Shown here piece by piece: positions 1 through 8,629 of a stretch of DNA of 64,000 bases. The translations under genes and the position numbers were made by a program. Source of the stretch: Deltaproteobacteria bacterium (lineage in GTDB: Bacteria; Desulfobacterota; DSM-4660; Desulfatiglandales; Desulfatiglandaceae); NCBI GenBank assembly GCA_021737785.1, contig JAIPDI010000030.1, positions 1-64,000 on the forward strand, given 5' to 3'. Position 1 is the stretch's first letter, and every line of letters starts with the position of its first letter. The notes below the pieces were generated by a model. That model saw only the letters and a list, made by a program, of their open reading frames with translations, was not told the origin of the DNA and did not search any database.

Positions 1-56
1 AGCATCTCGTACAACAAAAACCGCTGATCCCGTTCGTCCAGAATGAGATTTGCCAT
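1..56 (-). CDS. Acyl-CoA dehydrogenase, N-terminal fragment cut by window edge
   Basis: Only the first 18 codons are visible (reading MANLILDERDQRFLLYEM), starting at an ATG preceded on the minus strand by AAGGAGACGG, a good ribosome binding site. The N-terminal pattern of a short lead, an Asp-x-Arg-Asp, then an aromatic/Leu-rich Glu-Met stretch resembles the long acyl-CoA dehydrogenases common in Desulfobacterota. The call is from this short N-terminus only; the catalytic domains lie outside the window. Confidence 0.45.
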   Translation of the reverse strand, partial: MANLILDERDQRFLLYEM

Positions 57-166
57 AACCGTCCGTCTCCTTGTGTTGGTTTTTAAATCCCGGCCATCAT
101 AATGGGAGGGAGTCCAGGCTGTCAATGCCGTTCTTCCTGAGGACAACAGGAGGGAGGAGGCCCGGA

Positions 167-424
167 CTAAGCCGGAGGATTTCCTCCATTGCCGCACCCG
201 CGAGCGCCTGCACAGTGCCATCCGGTTCTTTCAAAAGGGCACGCGAAAAATCTGGAAAGCCATCCGGATTTGGCCCTTCTGCGAACCGCCTTGGCCCGAA
301 GTTCGTTTTGATCCGTTTCCATAAACTCAGCCCTCAACCCCCTGTGCTCCAAATAGAGATGCAACCGTCTGGTAGGGTTCGCGTTTCTGTAGTCATTTAA
401 AAGATCATCCCTTGTTCTTTTCAT
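167..424 (-). CDS. Small uncharacterised protein (85 aa)
   Basis: The ATG at 424 follows a purine-rich GAGGCAGACAAG stretch and opens MKRTRDDLLNDYRNANPTRR. The N-terminal half is charged and helical (KRTRDDLL, RRLHLYLEHRGLRAEF); the C-terminal half is Arg/Cys/Gly-rich and of poor quality, so the real protein may be shorter or the 3' part may be frameshifted. I recognise no family with certainty. It shares the minus strand with the acyl-CoA dehydrogenase start at 56 and is divergent from the GlxA-type regulator at 825. Confidence 0.4.
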   Translation of the reverse strand: MKRTRDDLLNDYRNANPTRRLHLYLEHRGLRAEFMETDQNELRAKAVRRRAKSGWLSRFFACPFERTGWHCAGARGCGNGGNPPA

Positions 425-754
425 CTTGTCTGCCTCCTTGCTTGTGAAATCACGCATCCCCGGGTCTTGACCCCGGTCGCTTTCATCACCCGATTCGATT
501 CTGTGAGCCGAACATTTCTCACACATGAACCCTTCAACTCCTCAATTCCTAAGGCGGCCTAACCGCCGCAACCGAAAATTTTCACACAAAGTCACCAAGA
601 CACAGAGACTTTTTTTTGTCTGAAGGCTATTACCGAATAACGGACATCAAAACTTCTTCGCGTCCTTGCCGCCTTGGCGGTTCAACAAAACTTCTCCGCA
701 AATTGCGTAGAAGCTGCAAACAAAGATTTTATAACGTTCGGTTCAAAATAGGGC
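425..754. other. Intergenic region with low-complexity repeat words
   Basis: About 330 bases without a convincing gene. It holds CACAAAGTCACCAAGACACA at 584-603, which belongs to a family of word-like intergenic repeats (compare 11370-11400), and a GGCGGCCTAACCGCC inverted motif near 552-566 that recurs as GGCGGCCTGACGGCCG near 16661-16676, just upstream of the NagB-like gene. Confidence 0.4.
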
Positions 755-808
755 TTGACCGACAGAAACGGAAGTGGCATATATGACATATGAAATGTCG
801 TTCATGCC
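755..808 (+). promoter_or_regulatory. Promoter and inverted-repeat operator of the GlxA-type regulator
   Basis: TTGACC (755-760), a 17-base spacer and CATATA (778-783) form a sigma-70-like promoter. An inverted repeat overlaps the -10: GGCAT at 776-780 and ATGCC at 804-808 enclose GACAT-ATGAA-ATGTC. AraC-type proteins usually bind direct or imperfect repeats, so autoregulation is inferred, not shown. Confidence 0.45.
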
Positions 809-824
809 AAAATGAGGGGATGCC

Positions 825-1799
825 ATGAAAAAGGTTGCGATTCTGGCCTTGTTCAACACCATGGCCTCGACAGTCATCGCTCCAATGGATACCTTTTATC
901 AGGCCGGGGTGATCTGGAATTATTTCCGCGGCCGAAGGCCGAAACCCTTGTTTGAAACAGAGATCGTTACCACGGACGGCAAGCCCTTCAAGTGTCTGAA
1001 CGGGACAATTATCACGCCGGATAATTCCATTCATGACGTGGACACCACCGATCTGATCGTTGTCTCTTCCATCCTCGATATTGAAAAGACCCTGAAATAT
1101 GAGGGCGAGGCCGTTTCCTGGCTGAAGCATCATCATGGGCGGGGGACGCATATCGCATCCATATGCACCGGTGCGTTTGTGCTGGCGGAGACCGGACTGC
1201 TGGACGGGAAAACCGCAACCACCCACTGGGGCGCTGCGGACGAGTTCAGACAACGATATCCCCGGGTCCGGCTCAAACCGGAGAGGCTGATCACGGACGA
1301 GGGGGATCTTTTCTGTTCGGGAGGGATGAACGCGGGTACGGACCTCTGCCTCTACCTGGTGGAAAAGTATTGCGGGCATGAGGTGGCGCTGCAAAGCTCA
1401 AAGGCCATGATCTCAGATATCGGGCGCACCCTTCAAGCCCCTTACGCCATCTTCCAGTTCCAAAAAGACCATAATGATCCTCAGATCCTGTCCGCCCAGA
1501 AGCTCCTGGAGCAGAATTTTCACCAGAGCTATCCCTATGAGGAACTGGCGCGAAAATTCGGGATGAGCCGAAGGACATTCGAGCGCCGGTTCAAGGCCGC
1601 GACCGGAGACACCCCCCTGGTATATCTGCAGAGAATCCGGGTGGAGACGGCGAAACGGATGCTTGAGACAGAAGATGCTTCATTTGATGAAATTGTCTAC
1701 CGTGTCGGATATGAAGATACAAGTGCTTTCAGGAAGATATTCCTGAAGCAGACGGGCCTTCGTCCCACAGAATACAAACAGCGATTCCAGAAAATATAA
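825..1799 (+). CDS. GlxA-family transcriptional regulator (DJ-1/PfpI + AraC HTH)
   Basis: This 324-residue protein has an N-terminal DJ-1/PfpI (class I glutamine amidotransferase-like) domain, residues ~1-190, with the nucleophile-elbow motif SICTGAFVLAETG followed by TTHW. A C-terminal AraC/XylS double helix-turn-helix, residues ~220-320, ends in FGMSRRTFERRFKAATGD and VGYEDTSAFRKIFLKQTG. The length is normal for GlxA-type regulators, in which the amidotransferase-like domain senses a ligand rather than catalysing. The ATG at 825 follows GAGGGGATGCC. It stands alone, so its target is unknown; the promoter-overlapping inverted repeat suggests self-control. Confidence 0.9.
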   Translation: MKKVAILALFNTMASTVIAPMDTFYQAGVIWNYFRGRRPKPLFETEIVTTDGKPFKCLNGTIITPDNSIHDVDTTDLIVVSSILDIEKTLKYEGEAVSWLKHHHGRGTHIASICTGAFVLAETGLLDGKTATTHWGAADEFRQRYPRVRLKPERLITDEGDLFCSGGMNAGTDLCLYLVEKYCGHEVALQSSKAMISDIGRTLQAPYAIFQFQKDHNDPQILSAQKLLEQNFHQSYPYEELARKFGMSRRTFERRFKAATGDTPLVYLQRIRVETAKRMLETEDASFDEIVYRVGYEDTSAFRKIFLKQTGLRPTEYKQRFQKI

Positions 1800-2190
1800 C
1801 CTATCGATACCATGGTACTTGGGACAGGCTCCCTCCTTGCTCTCTTGACGGCTTTTGACATGGGGGGTTGATCGCTCCTCAAAAAAGAGGGGAATGTCCT
1901 AAAATGAAACTCAACACGTTCTGCATCGGTTATGGGGCGGGGGACTCATGGCATGCAATTCTTACATCCTGTTAAATGAGCTGACGCTGCATTCATGCAA
2001 TCTTAACTCCTTCCAGGGCCTAAACAGGTCTGTAAACACGGCAACTTCTAACGAATTATGGCGTATTTTCGTCACAATTCCATAAATAGACCTATCATGA
2101 TTTTCCGTGGCATGTATTTTGTAGCACCTATTGTTGATGAGACAAGCTCCGCGCGATTGTGCAAAATGACCGGATAGAAAGGAGGGCCAT
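1800..2190. other. Intergenic region upstream of the Usp gene
   Basis: About 390 bases with no credible gene. A sigma-54-like TGGCATGTATTTTGTA sits at about 2108-2123, but its -12 element reads GT instead of GC. AAGGAGGGCCAT just before 2191 is the ribosome binding site of the stress protein. No clear terminator follows the GlxA-type gene. Confidence 0.35.
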
Positions 2191-2676
2191 ATGAAAGCCA
2201 TCAAAAAAATTCTGGCAGCCATCGACCTGTCCGAATATTCAAGAGGGATCCTCGAATATGCCGAGACCCTGTCGGAATGCACCGGCAGCGAGCTCATTGT
2301 CGTCAATGTGATCAATAACCGGGATATTGAAGCCCTGCAGAGGGCGGCCTTGAAAACCAGTGACTTCAGGGTTGAGACGTGGGTGGAGAACCAGAAAAAG
2401 GAGCGTCTGGGTGCGATCGAGGAATTGCTCAAAGGCCTCATCTATCCAAAACTCTCCGTCAGGATTATTTTTCGGGAAGGGGTGCCTTTCCGGGAATTGA
2501 TCAAGGCCGTTGAAGAGGAAGGAGTTGACCTGGTGCTCATGGGCGCGAAGGGTCGCAGCAATCTGGAGGGGGTCCTTGCCGGATCAACCGCTGAAAAGCT
2601 GTTCCGGCGATGTCATGTGCCTGTATTGACCCTGCGCACTTCGAGCCATAAGGATATCCTGACAGACAGGCGATGA
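2191..2676 (+). CDS. Universal stress protein, UspA family
   Basis: A 161-residue single-domain Usp. The N-terminal strand IKKILAAIDLSEYS supplies the conserved Asp of the nucleotide pocket. The C-terminal GAKGRSNLEGVLAGSTAEKL matches the G-2x-G-9x-G(S/T) ATP-binding signature of UspA/MJ0577 proteins, so ATP binding is likely. A strong ribosome binding site (AAGGAGGG) precedes the ATG. The long upstream region and solitary position suggest its own promoter. A second Usp is encoded at 28053-28508; both are of the short cytoplasmic type. Client and stimulus cannot be read from sequence. Confidence 0.9.
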   Translation: MKAIKKILAAIDLSEYSRGILEYAETLSECTGSELIVVNVINNRDIEALQRAALKTSDFRVETWVENQKKERLGAIEELLKGLIYPKLSVRIIFREGVPFRELIKAVEEEGVDLVLMGAKGRSNLEGVLAGSTAEKLFRRCHVPVLTLRTSSHKDILTDRR

Positions 2677-2982
2677 TCCCCGGGTTTTGAAGAGACCGGG
2701 GGAGAGGATCTGCTTCGGGGCGCATACCGCGCGCTCCCCATTTCTCTTGACACCCAGGGCCGACTCCGATATCGTCCTTTGCCGAAGAACAAGTGCCTAT
2801 CAACTGCCTTCCTTCTCTTGTCGTGTCCCGGCGCCCTCACCCGGAGCACCGCCCGGGAGCCGACCCAGAGAGAAGGGCCTGAATGCAGGGCGTATTCTTT
2901 CCGTCTTGAATCCCTTGAGACGTCCTCCAAATCGCGGTCAGGCCGCATGACGCCCTGTCGACAATCCTGTCCTGGAGACCAT
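2677..2982. other. Intergenic region between Usp and the PAS kinase
   Basis: About 300 bases. CCCCGG (2678-2683) and CCGGGG (2696-2701) can pair as a hairpin directly after the Usp stop but lack a T-run. An open frame continues upstream of the kinase start chosen here, but its residues have no domain character. Confidence 0.35.
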
Positions 2983-4536
2983 ATGGGGTTCAGTCTTGCC
3001 GAATTTCACCAGCGACATCGTCCGTTCATTCTCCGGCAATGGGCTGACAAGCTCCATCAGGAGGTGGGGGAACAATATGCCTCCAGGCCTCTGGAAGAGC
3101 TGATGGGTACGGTGTCCGAGGCATTTGACGCCAACCACCATGTCCTTGTCTGCGACGAATTCCGATATATCAATGAATTTATCGATAAGATCACAAGGAT
3201 GCGGCTGGGAGCCGGTTTTCTCCTGTCGGACGTGCAGAAGGCATTTGAGCTGTATCGCATTATCGCGATCCCCCTTCTGGCCAAAGAAACCACCATCGAC
3301 GAGTTTCAGGAGCATGTGGAAAGGATCAACCAATGTCTTGCCTACACCATCCACCGTTTCAGCGATCACTTTCAGGACATGCACGAAAAGGGAATTATCG
3401 AGCACAACCAAAGGCTTGAAGAAGAGGTTAAGGCCCGGACAGCCGATCTGAGGGAATCCGAGCTTAAATATAAAACCCTGGTGGAAGAGATCAACGAAGG
3501 CTATTTCGTGATCCAGGACGAGGTCATTGTCTTTGCCAACAAGACCTTTTGTGAGATGCACGGCTATCCCCTGAATGAGGTGATCGGCAGGAAGTTCCAT
3601 GAGTTCGTGGATCCCGAAAGCAGGCAAAAGGTTGCCGATATCTATGCCAGGAGCATCCTGGGGCGCTCGGCCCCGACCTCCTTTGAATATCTCAGGGTAA
3701 GCAAGGAAGGAGAGAGCTATCCCACGGAGATCACCACCAAGGTCGCCCGGTATGAGAGAAGGGTATCGAGCATCGGACTGTGCCGCGATATCAGCGAACG
3801 GATCGAGATGGACCAGCGTATGCGCGAGGCTGAAAAGATGGCCTATATCGGTCAGATTACCACATCCCTTTCCCACGAAATCCGCAATCCTTTGTCCGCG
3901 GTCAAGATGAATCTCCAGATCATCAACCGAAACGCCCAGCTCAGGGGCAATGATCAACGACGTATTGATATTTCCGTCCGGGAAGTCATACGTCTGGAGC
4001 GCATTCTCACGGAACTTCTCGATTTTGCCAAGCCCCTTCAAGTGGAATTCGCCCATTGCCGGATCAACACTATCCTCGATTCCTGTCTGGAACTCCTCGA
4101 GATGAAGTTTATGGAAAAGATGCTTTCGATGGTGACCTCCTACGGATCGGACATCCCCGATATCATGGGGGACAGTGAAAAGCTCGGACAGGCCTTCATC
4201 AATCTGCTGCTCAACGCCATCGAGGCCTCTCCTGAGGAGGGAGGCATCCATGTGACCACGCGCTTTCATCCGGACGGAGAACCGGGGGTGGAGGTCCTCA
4301 TCGAGGACCAGGGCCCCGGGATTTCCCAGGAATGCCTGTCGGAAATATTCAAACCCTTTTTCACCACCAAAAGCAAAGGCACGGGCTTAGGCCTCGGCAA
4401 CGCCCGACGCATCCTGGAAGTTCACGGCGGCCGGGTCGAGGTTGAGAACAGGGCGCGTCAATATCCGTGCGGAGCGTGTTTCCACATCTTTATACCCGCG
4501 AGAGGAATGCATGGGCAAGATTCTCATAGTGGATGA
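2983..4536 (+). CDS. PAS-domain sensor histidine kinase with RsbRD-like N-terminus
   Basis: I chose the ATG at 2983 because CTGGAGACC precedes it; an ATG at 2947 is also possible. In the 517-residue product, residues ~8-140 resemble the RsbR/RsbRD N-terminal all-helical sensor (FILRQWADKL, then RMRLGAGFLLSDVQKAFELY), followed by a coiled coil, a PAS domain (~165-270), HisKA with phospho-acceptor His298 in SLSHEIRNPLSAVK, and HATPase_c with FFTTKSKGTGLGLGNARRI. No membrane segment is apparent, so it probably senses a cytoplasmic signal. The stop overlaps the start of the NtrC-type regulator by 26 bases, so the two are translationally coupled partners. Confidence 0.88.
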   Translation: MGFSLAEFHQRHRPFILRQWADKLHQEVGEQYASRPLEELMGTVSEAFDANHHVLVCDEFRYINEFIDKITRMRLGAGFLLSDVQKAFELYRIIAIPLLAKETTIDEFQEHVERINQCLAYTIHRFSDHFQDMHEKGIIEHNQRLEEEVKARTADLRESELKYKTLVEEINEGYFVIQDEVIVFANKTFCEMHGYPLNEVIGRKFHEFVDPESRQKVADIYARSILGRSAPTSFEYLRVSKEGESYPTEITTKVARYERRVSSIGLCRDISERIEMDQRMREAEKMAYIGQITTSLSHEIRNPLSAVKMNLQIINRNAQLRGNDQRRIDISVREVIRLERILTELLDFAKPLQVEFAHCRINTILDSCLELLEMKFMEKMLSMVTSYGSDIPDIMGDSEKLGQAFINLLLNAIEASPEEGGIHVTTRFHPDGEPGVEVLIEDQGPGISQECLSEIFKPFFTTKSKGTGLGLGNARRILEVHGGRVEVENRARQYPCGACFHIFIPARGMHGQDSHSG

Positions 4537-5872
4537 TGAGCACTCCATTCTTGAATCCCTGGAGATGTTTTTAGTGGAAAAGGGTCATACGGTCTACACA
4601 GCCTCTTCCGGACTTGAGGGTTTTGACAAATTTAACAAAGAAAATCCGGACGTATTGATCCTCGACATCCGTCTCCCCGATCTGAACGGCCTCGAGGTGT
4701 TGGACCGGGTGCAAGGCAATGGGTGCAGTGCAAAGGTCATCATGATGACCGCATTCCATGACATGGAGACCACCATCCAGGCCATGAAGAGAGGGGCCTA
4801 TGACTATATCCATAAGCCCCTGGACGCGGACGAGGTGGAGAGATCCGTGAACCGGGCCCTGCGCATCCTGGAGGCGGATCGAGAGAGCCCTGTCCTAAAA
4901 AAAGAGAAAAGCCCCCGGAACCAGGAGGTCATCATCGGCAAGAGCGAGACCATGCGGGATATCTTCAAGATGATCGGGCTTCTGTGTCAGAACCGCGCCA
5001 CGGTTCTGATTCAGGGAGAAACCGGAACGGGAAAGGAGCTTATCGCGAGGGTCATTCACGCGAACAGCCCCTTTTGCGATGAACCGTTCATCACCCTGGA
5101 TTGTGCGGCCGTGGTCGAGAATCTCCTGGAAAGCGAACTCTTCGGGCACGAAGCCGGGGCCTTCACAGGCGCAACCCACAGGAAAAAGGGGAAAATCGAA
5201 CTGGCCGGATCGGGCACCCTGTTCCTGGACGAGGTCGGCGAACTCCCTCTCGGTCTTCAGGGAAAATTCCTGGGCTTTCTTCAGCGGCGTGAATACACCC
5301 GGGTCGGGGGCCATGAACCTCTCCTCTCCAGGTGCCGGATCGCAGCGGCCACCAACAGGGACCTGTCGGACATGGTCCGCCGGGGCGAATTCAGGGAAGA
5401 CCTTTTTTTCAGATTGCGGGTCGTCACCCTTCAGGTTCCGTCCCTGCGGGAAAGGCTCTCGGACATCCCGGAGCTCGTGAATCATTTCCTCCATAAAATC
5501 AACACGGAACTGGAAACGGACGTCAACAAGCTTCAGACCGGCGTGATCGACCGGCTCATGGCCCATCACTGGAAGGGAAATGTGCGAGACCTGGAAAACG
5601 TCTTGGTCGAGGCCGTTGTGAGGGCTCGCGGACGGGTGCTCCTTTTGGACGAGATCGAAAGAACCTTGAGCATGAACGAGCCCTCTCCATCCTCCGTTCT
5701 CTCGCCCGCTTCCCTTAACGGCATCGAGAAGGAACATATTGAGAAGACCCTCAGCCAACTGGGATGGAATCGGACCCGGACGGCACAGGCCCTCGGCATC
5801 TCCATGCCCACCCTTCGGAGTAAAATCCGTAAATACGGAATTACCCCGCCAACCGACAGCGCATTTACTTAG
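4511..5872 (+). CDS. NtrC-family sigma-54-dependent response regulator
   Basis: The start at 4511 (GAGGAATGC-ATG) opens MGKILIVDDEHS. The 453 residues comprise a receiver (~1-120, phospho-acceptor Asp52 in LILDIRLPD, conserved Lys in YIHKPLD), an AAA+ domain with Walker A GETGTGKE, the sigma-54 contact loop GAFTGA, Walker B TLFLDEVGE, and a Fis-type helix-turn-helix (RTAQALGISMPTLRSKIRKYG). All catalytic motifs are intact, so it should activate sigma-54 promoters when phosphorylated by the kinase overlapping its 5' end. The predicted sigma-54 promoter at 6046-6061, in front of the liv-type operon, is the obvious candidate target. Confidence 0.93.
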   Translation: MGKILIVDDEHSILESLEMFLVEKGHTVYTASSGLEGFDKFNKENPDVLILDIRLPDLNGLEVLDRVQGNGCSAKVIMMTAFHDMETTIQAMKRGAYDYIHKPLDADEVERSVNRALRILEADRESPVLKKEKSPRNQEVIIGKSETMRDIFKMIGLLCQNRATVLIQGETGTGKELIARVIHANSPFCDEPFITLDCAAVVENLLESELFGHEAGAFTGATHRKKGKIELAGSGTLFLDEVGELPLGLQGKFLGFLQRREYTRVGGHEPLLSRCRIAAATNRDLSDMVRRGEFREDLFFRLRVVTLQVPSLRERLSDIPELVNHFLHKINTELETDVNKLQTGVIDRLMAHHWKGNVRDLENVLVEAVVRARGRVLLLDEIERTLSMNEPSPSSVLSPASLNGIEKEHIEKTLSQLGWNRTRTAQALGISMPTLRSKIRKYGITPPTDSAFT

Positions 5873-6008
5873 AATGGGAGGGTCGCCCGCACGCGCCCTG
5901 TGAAAATACCTTTCCCCTCCTGAAAACTTCTTTCATGGTTTTCGTCTTTTCCCCCTTTCCCCCTCAAGGGATGAATAGAAAAATATGGAAACAATTTCGA
6001 TAAGTTGT

Positions 6009-6027
6009 ATCGTTTTTCAAGAACGAT
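6009..6027 (+). promoter_or_regulatory. Candidate upstream activator site (inverted repeat)
   Basis: ATCGTT-TTTCAAG-AACGAT is a perfect 6-base dyad with a 7-base centre. It lies about 20 bases upstream of the predicted sigma-54 promoter and downstream of an NtrC-type regulator gene. It is closer to the promoter than typical enhancers, so the assignment is tentative. Confidence 0.4.
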
Positions 6028-6045
6028 TTGCTCAGGCTGAAACCA

Positions 6046-6061
6046 CGGCATGGTCCTTGCT
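6046..6061 (+). promoter_or_regulatory. Predicted sigma-54 promoter of the liv-type operon
   Basis: CGGCAT-GGTCC-TTGCT matches the -24/-12 consensus TGGCAY-N5-TTGCW with the invariant GG and GC correctly spaced (10 bases between). It lies roughly 195 bases before the substrate-binding protein start and follows the sigma-54 activator gene. Position and spacing are seen in sequence; activity is inferred. Confidence 0.55.
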
Positions 6062-6257
6062 CAATGGATACAAGCCATGGAGGCGACCATCGGCACAGCG
6101 ATCCACAGCCTCAAAGGGAGGGAAAGGGTGCGCTGCCGATCTGTCGCGGCCCAGGCATTGCGGAAGGTCCTTCAATACGGTCAAAAGACGATCCCATGAG
6201 ACGGATCTTCCTTATTACAAACCCCAGGGATGAAGGGCAAACAAAGGAGGAATGGAC

Positions 6258-7529
6258 ATGAAAATGAGAGGTATTGGAATCTTGGCGGCCCTGCTGGCGG
6301 CGGTTTTTCTGGTTCTGCCCGGGACCTATGCCCTGGCTGAAGAACCGATAACCATTGGCTGTCCCCTTTCGACGGCCTATCTTTACGGGTGGGATGCGGA
6401 CCGGGCCATCCGGCTGGCGGTGGATGAGATCAACGCAAACGGGGGCGTCGACGTGGGAGGCGTCAAGCGGCCTTTCAAGGTGGAGGTGATGGACACCCGG
6501 GATCTGGAACCGGGCGTTCCAGTGAGCGAGGCCCTTCTGGCCGTTGAAAAACTGATCCTCGAAAAGAAGGCGGATTTCCTCGTGGGCGGTCCTGTCCGGT
6601 CCGAGGCGGCCCTTGCGGCCATGAGCCTGCTTTCCAAACACAAGAAGGTGTCGATTTTTACGACAGGCTTTTTGACCCCCAAATTTCACGCCATGGTGGC
6701 CAAGGACTATGACAAGTTCAAGTACTGCTTTCGTATCCATGGGGAAGCCGTGCAGCTGGTCAAGGAGATCATGGCCTGCTTCCAGGAAATCAAGGCCAAA
6801 TATGGTCTGGATAAGGTCTTTATCATGGTGCAGGATGTGTCCCATGCCCGGGGCGGAGGGAAAGTCCTCGGCAAGGTGGCGGCCGACAAGGGATGGCAGG
6901 TCCTGGGTACGGAGATCTATCCCACCGGGACCACGGATTTTTCCATGGGCCTCATCAAGGCCAAAAAGGCCGGTGCTCAAATCCTCAACATCTGGATGGA
7001 CATGCCGGAAAGTTCCATTCTCCTGAAACAATGGTATGACATGAAGGTGCCGGCCCTCCCCTTCGGTTCCACCCTGGCCGCTGCGGAACAGCCCGGCTTC
7101 TGGAAGGCCACCGAGGGAAAAGGGGAGTACACCCTTTGCAATGTGGTCAATGCCGGCAATGCCCCGAGCGAGGCCACGCCCTGGACCATGAAGTTTTACG
7201 ATGCCTACACCAAGAAATGGGGCATCGAGCCCGAGGGCCTGGGCGCTTCCAGCAGCTATATGGCCATATATGTGCTCAAGGATGCCATTGAACGTGCGGA
7301 ATCACTGGATCCCGATAAGGTCGTCGCTGCATTGGAGAAGACAGATATGATGGGCGTCTATGGTCGCATTCAATTCAGCCCCAAGGGCCATCAGATCATC
7401 CCGAGCTTTGACCCCAAGGAAGGGGCTGTTGGGAGCATCCTTCAGTGGCAGGATGGAAAAAGGGTCGTTGTCTTTCCCAAGTCGATTGCCAAGGGAGAGA
7501 TCCAGTTGCCGCCATGGATGAAGAAGTAA
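6258..7529 (+). CDS. ABC transporter substrate-binding protein, branched-chain amino acid (LivJ/LivK) type
   Basis: AAAGGAGG lies 7 bases before the ATG at 6258, which is favoured over the ATG at 6252. Of 423 residues, the first ~28 form a classic signal peptide (ILAALLAAVFLVLPGTYALA, cleavage before EEP). The rest is a type I periplasmic binding fold with the typical opening ITIGCPLS and AIRLAVDEINANGG. It is the periplasmic receptor of the importer encoded directly downstream. In anaerobic degraders such receptors often bind aromatic or dicarboxylic acids rather than Leu/Ile/Val; the CoA ligase at the end of this cluster favours an organic acid substrate. Confidence 0.9.
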   Translation: MKMRGIGILAALLAAVFLVLPGTYALAEEPITIGCPLSTAYLYGWDADRAIRLAVDEINANGGVDVGGVKRPFKVEVMDTRDLEPGVPVSEALLAVEKLILEKKADFLVGGPVRSEAALAAMSLLSKHKKVSIFTTGFLTPKFHAMVAKDYDKFKYCFRIHGEAVQLVKEIMACFQEIKAKYGLDKVFIMVQDVSHARGGGKVLGKVAADKGWQVLGTEIYPTGTTDFSMGLIKAKKAGAQILNIWMDMPESSILLKQWYDMKVPALPFGSTLAAAEQPGFWKATEGKGEYTLCNVVNAGNAPSEATPWTMKFYDAYTKKWGIEPEGLGASSSYMAIYVLKDAIERAESLDPDKVVAALEKTDMMGVYGRIQFSPKGHQIIPSFDPKEGAVGSILQWQDGKRVVVFPKSIAKGEIQLPPWMKK

Positions 7530-7573
7530 TTGAGAATTCGGGAATTTAGGGATTGAGGAATTCACGAATTGTT

Positions 7574-7645
7574 ATCTGTGAAATCTGCGGTGCCCCATGA
7601 AATGCCTTTTGTGCGCTATTTCATCGGGGTAATCTGCGGATGGGA
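7574..7645 (+). repeat. Intergenic hairpin repeat, copy 1
   Basis: The unit begins ATCTGTGAAATCTGCGG, has CCCCATGAAA pairing imperfectly with TTTCATCGGGG, and ends GTAATCTGCGGATGGGATT. A second copy with the same ends but a different loop lies at 11284-11357. The two copies sit in front of the LivH-type and CoA ligase genes. Confidence 0.6.
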
Positions 7646-7652
7646 TTGAGGA

Positions 7653-8519
7653 ATGGATATTCTGATTTACGGCACCATCAACAGCATCGCCCTGGCCCTG
7701 ATGGCCCTGGGGTTCGCCTTGGTCTACGGGATCAGCCGGGTCCCCAATTTCGCCCATGGGGCCATTTACGTGCTGAGCGGCTTCATCACGTGGACCTTTC
7801 TAAACAGTCTCGGTCTTCATTACGCGCTCAGCATCGTGATCACCATGGTCCTAATCGGGGCATTGGGGGCACTGCTCTATCAGTTTGTCCTGATCCGGGT
7901 CAGGGGGATGGCCATTTCCGAGATTATCGCATCCTACGCCATCGGTCTGGCCATCCTGGAAGGACTGCGGTGGGGCGGTTTCAAGGGGATGAGCTATACC
8001 CTTCCGCCCTTTATTGAGGGGAGCGTCATGATCGGCGGCATCCCGGTTGATTTTCAGCGGATCTTAGTGGTGGGGCTCGGCGCCCTGATTGTCCTGGGCC
8101 TCTGGGCCTTTACGCATTATACCCGGATCGGCCTGGCCCTGCGCGGCATGGCCCAGGATGAACGGGCCGCCCTCATGCTCGGGATCGACTCGGATCTGAT
8201 GGCCGTGGTGGCCATGGCCATCGGCGCCATGCTGGCCGGCCTCGCAGGCGTCCTCCTCCTCCCCTTAGGCAACATCGTGGTGGAATCCGGGTATAATGTG
8301 CTTATCCTGGCCATTGCCGTGTGCATTGTGGGAGGACTCGGAAGTTGGATGGGTGCGGTCCTGGCCGCCTTTCTGATCGGCTTTGCCCAGATCCTGACAG
8401 TGGTCTATCTAGGAAGCCATTATCAGATGGTGGTCGCCCTGCTGGCCATCATCTTTACCCTCATCCTCAAGCCCTCCGGATTGTTCGGCATGCAAAAGGA
8501 ACTGGAGGAAAGGGTGTGA
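7653..8519 (+). CDS. livH: Branched-chain amino acid-type ABC permease, LivH family
   Basis: This 288-residue inner-membrane permease has about eight hydrophobic segments. It shows LivH hallmarks: NSIALALMALGFALVYGISR near the N-terminus, PNFAHGAIYVLSGF, and the EAA-like cytoplasmic loop TRIGLALRGMAQDERAALMLGI. It should pair with the LivM-type permease to form the channel. The start is the ATG at 7653 after ATTGAGG. The solute-binding protein gene precedes it, separated by a repeat-containing spacer. Confidence 0.92.
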   Translation: MDILIYGTINSIALALMALGFALVYGISRVPNFAHGAIYVLSGFITWTFLNSLGLHYALSIVITMVLIGALGALLYQFVLIRVRGMAISEIIASYAIGLAILEGLRWGGFKGMSYTLPPFIEGSVMIGGIPVDFQRILVVGLGALIVLGLWAFTHYTRIGLALRGMAQDERAALMLGIDSDLMAVVAMAIGAMLAGLAGVLLLPLGNIVVESGYNVLILAIAVCIVGGLGSWMGAVLAAFLIGFAQILTVVYLGSHYQMVVALLAIIFTLILKPSGLFGMQKELEERV

Positions 8520-8525
8520 GCAGCA

Positions 8526-8575
8526 GTGCCTAAAGTGCCTAAAGTGCCTAAAGTGAACTAAAATGTCTAAAGTTG
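8526..8575 (+). repeat. Short tandem repeat of AAGTGCCTA units
   Basis: AGTGCCTAA occurs three times in a row and then decays (GTGAACTAA, ATGTCTAA). The same word appears near 18252-18262 and, reversed, at 35721-35762. It lies in the gap between the livH and livM genes. Confidence 0.65.
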
Positions 8576-8629
8576 CTTTTAATTATTTTGTCCTAAATTA
8601 TTTTGCAATCAGTATGGGTAGGGAGTTAC

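Noticed and set aside
2108-2123. Sigma-54-like site TGGCATGTATTTTGTA upstream of the Usp gene
   Set aside because: The -12 element has GT instead of the invariant GC, so it was not annotated as a promoter.
2938-4269. Long minus-strand open frame antisense to the PAS kinase
   Set aside because: No recognizable motif and full overlap with a kinase whose domains are all present in the plus frame.
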